From contig MHEL01000143.1 in NCBI GenBank assembly GCA_001803815.1, positions 1 to 6,309 on the forward strand: a stretch of 6,309 nt of DNA, written 5' to 3'. Positions 6,073-6,309 of this stretch are shown here, in pieces. Below the pieces are notes generated by a model. That model was not told the origin of the DNA, searched no databases, and worked only from the letters and a program-made list of their open reading frames with translations. The DNA is from Nitrospirae bacterium RBG_19FT_COMBO_42_15 (lineage in GTDB: Bacteria; Nitrospirota; CAKKRA01; 9FT-COMBO-42-15). A program made the position numbers and the translations under genes. The stretch's first letter is position 1; each line of letters opens with the position of its first letter.

Positions 6073-6309
6073 TACTTAAATTTCTTTCCGAGCTCCTTCA
6101 ATGTTCTAAACACAGCCCTTGCATCTGCCTCCTGCATAGAGCCGGTTCCGCAGCTCGGCGTAATCAGGCGCTGCTTTAACAGCAGCTCCTTTGAAAAAGC
6201 ATTAGCTGTAACAAGCCGGTTCATATCATTTGTCATCTTACTGTAAAGGGAGTCTGCTGATTCCTTTCTAATAGCCTCGCTTGTAGGCACAATGCCCCAC
6301 GCAAGAAAC
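6072..6309 (-). CDS. C-terminal part of a probable UROD/MetE-like (cobalamin-independent methionine synthase family) protein (5' partial)
   Basis: The frame enters from the right edge and gives 78 codons before a TAG at 6072-6074. Visible sequence begins FLAWGIVPT and ends with LITPSCGTGSMQEADA, then a helix rich in Lys and Leu. In the UROD/MetE-like superfamily a late Cys-Gly motif of this kind (Cys codon at 6150-6152) supplies a zinc ligand for thiol activation, and a short helix usually closes the barrel; the WGIVPT strand fits the preceding beta-alpha unit. From this fragment I infer a methyltransferase-type TIM barrel, possibly methionine synthase-like, but the substrate-binding half lies outside the window. 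A GTG at 6290 could be read as a start, but it would cut the barrel mid-strand, and the frame is open to the window end, so it is taken as internal. It lies 52 bases upstream of the aminotransferase gene in the same direction, consistent with one transcript. Confidence 0.6.
   Translation of the reverse strand, partial: FLAWGIVPTSEAIRKESADSLYSKMTNDMNRLVTANAFSKELLLKQRLITPSCGTGSMQEADARAVFRTLKELGKKFK

Noticed and set aside
6072..6290. A complete 72-residue small protein starting at GTG 6290
   Set aside because: The frame continues to the window edge with FLAWGI directly before the GTG, and the sequence looks like the tail of a larger UROD/MetE-like barrel.

Overview
The window is a compact bacterial segment with five protein-coding genes, three on the plus strand and two on the minus strand. 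The two groups converge on a 111-base gap. There is almost no spare DNA, and no stretch over 300 bases lacks a gene. Base composition is moderately AT-rich throughout, with no obvious change that would mark a transferred island. The gene set (a CNNM/CorC membrane protein, a non-core CheR, a large Cache-HAMP-PAS hybrid histidine kinase, a short class IV aminotransferase and a MetE-like protein) and the codon style suggest a Gram-negative, probably environmental anaerobe of the Nitrospirota or Desulfobacterota type. That placement is an impression from family resemblance and is low confidence.

Plus strand, bases 1-5047: the window opens inside a CNNM/CorC-HlyC family gene that lacks only its N-terminus. 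After an 11-base gap comes a CheR-type methyltransferase. After a 3-base gap comes a 972-residue membrane hybrid histidine kinase. The spacing implies one transcript and, for the last two genes, translational coupling. The methyltransferase and kinase look like a functional pair: a chemotaxis-type glutamate methyltransferase with no receptor, CheB, CheA or CheW in view, next to a kinase with a receptor-like front end (two membrane segments, periplasmic Cache sensor, HAMP, long coiled coil). This pairing is the most interesting biology here. It invites the hypothesis that the CheR tunes the kinase, or a related coiled-coil signalling protein, by methylation.

Bases 5048-5158, between the converging genes, are almost wholly occupied by an AT-rich imperfect palindrome of about 110 bases with internal direct repeats. 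It looks like a dispersed palindromic repeat and may also serve as a terminator region.

Minus strand, bases 5159-6309: an intact class IV PLP aminotransferase (branched-chain or D-amino-acid transaminase type) lies downstream of the C-terminal end of a probable UROD/MetE-like protein that enters from the right edge. The 52-base gap between them holds a short GC-rich hairpin of a different, REP-like kind. Together these two genes suggest an amino-acid metabolism transcript unrelated to the signalling pair.
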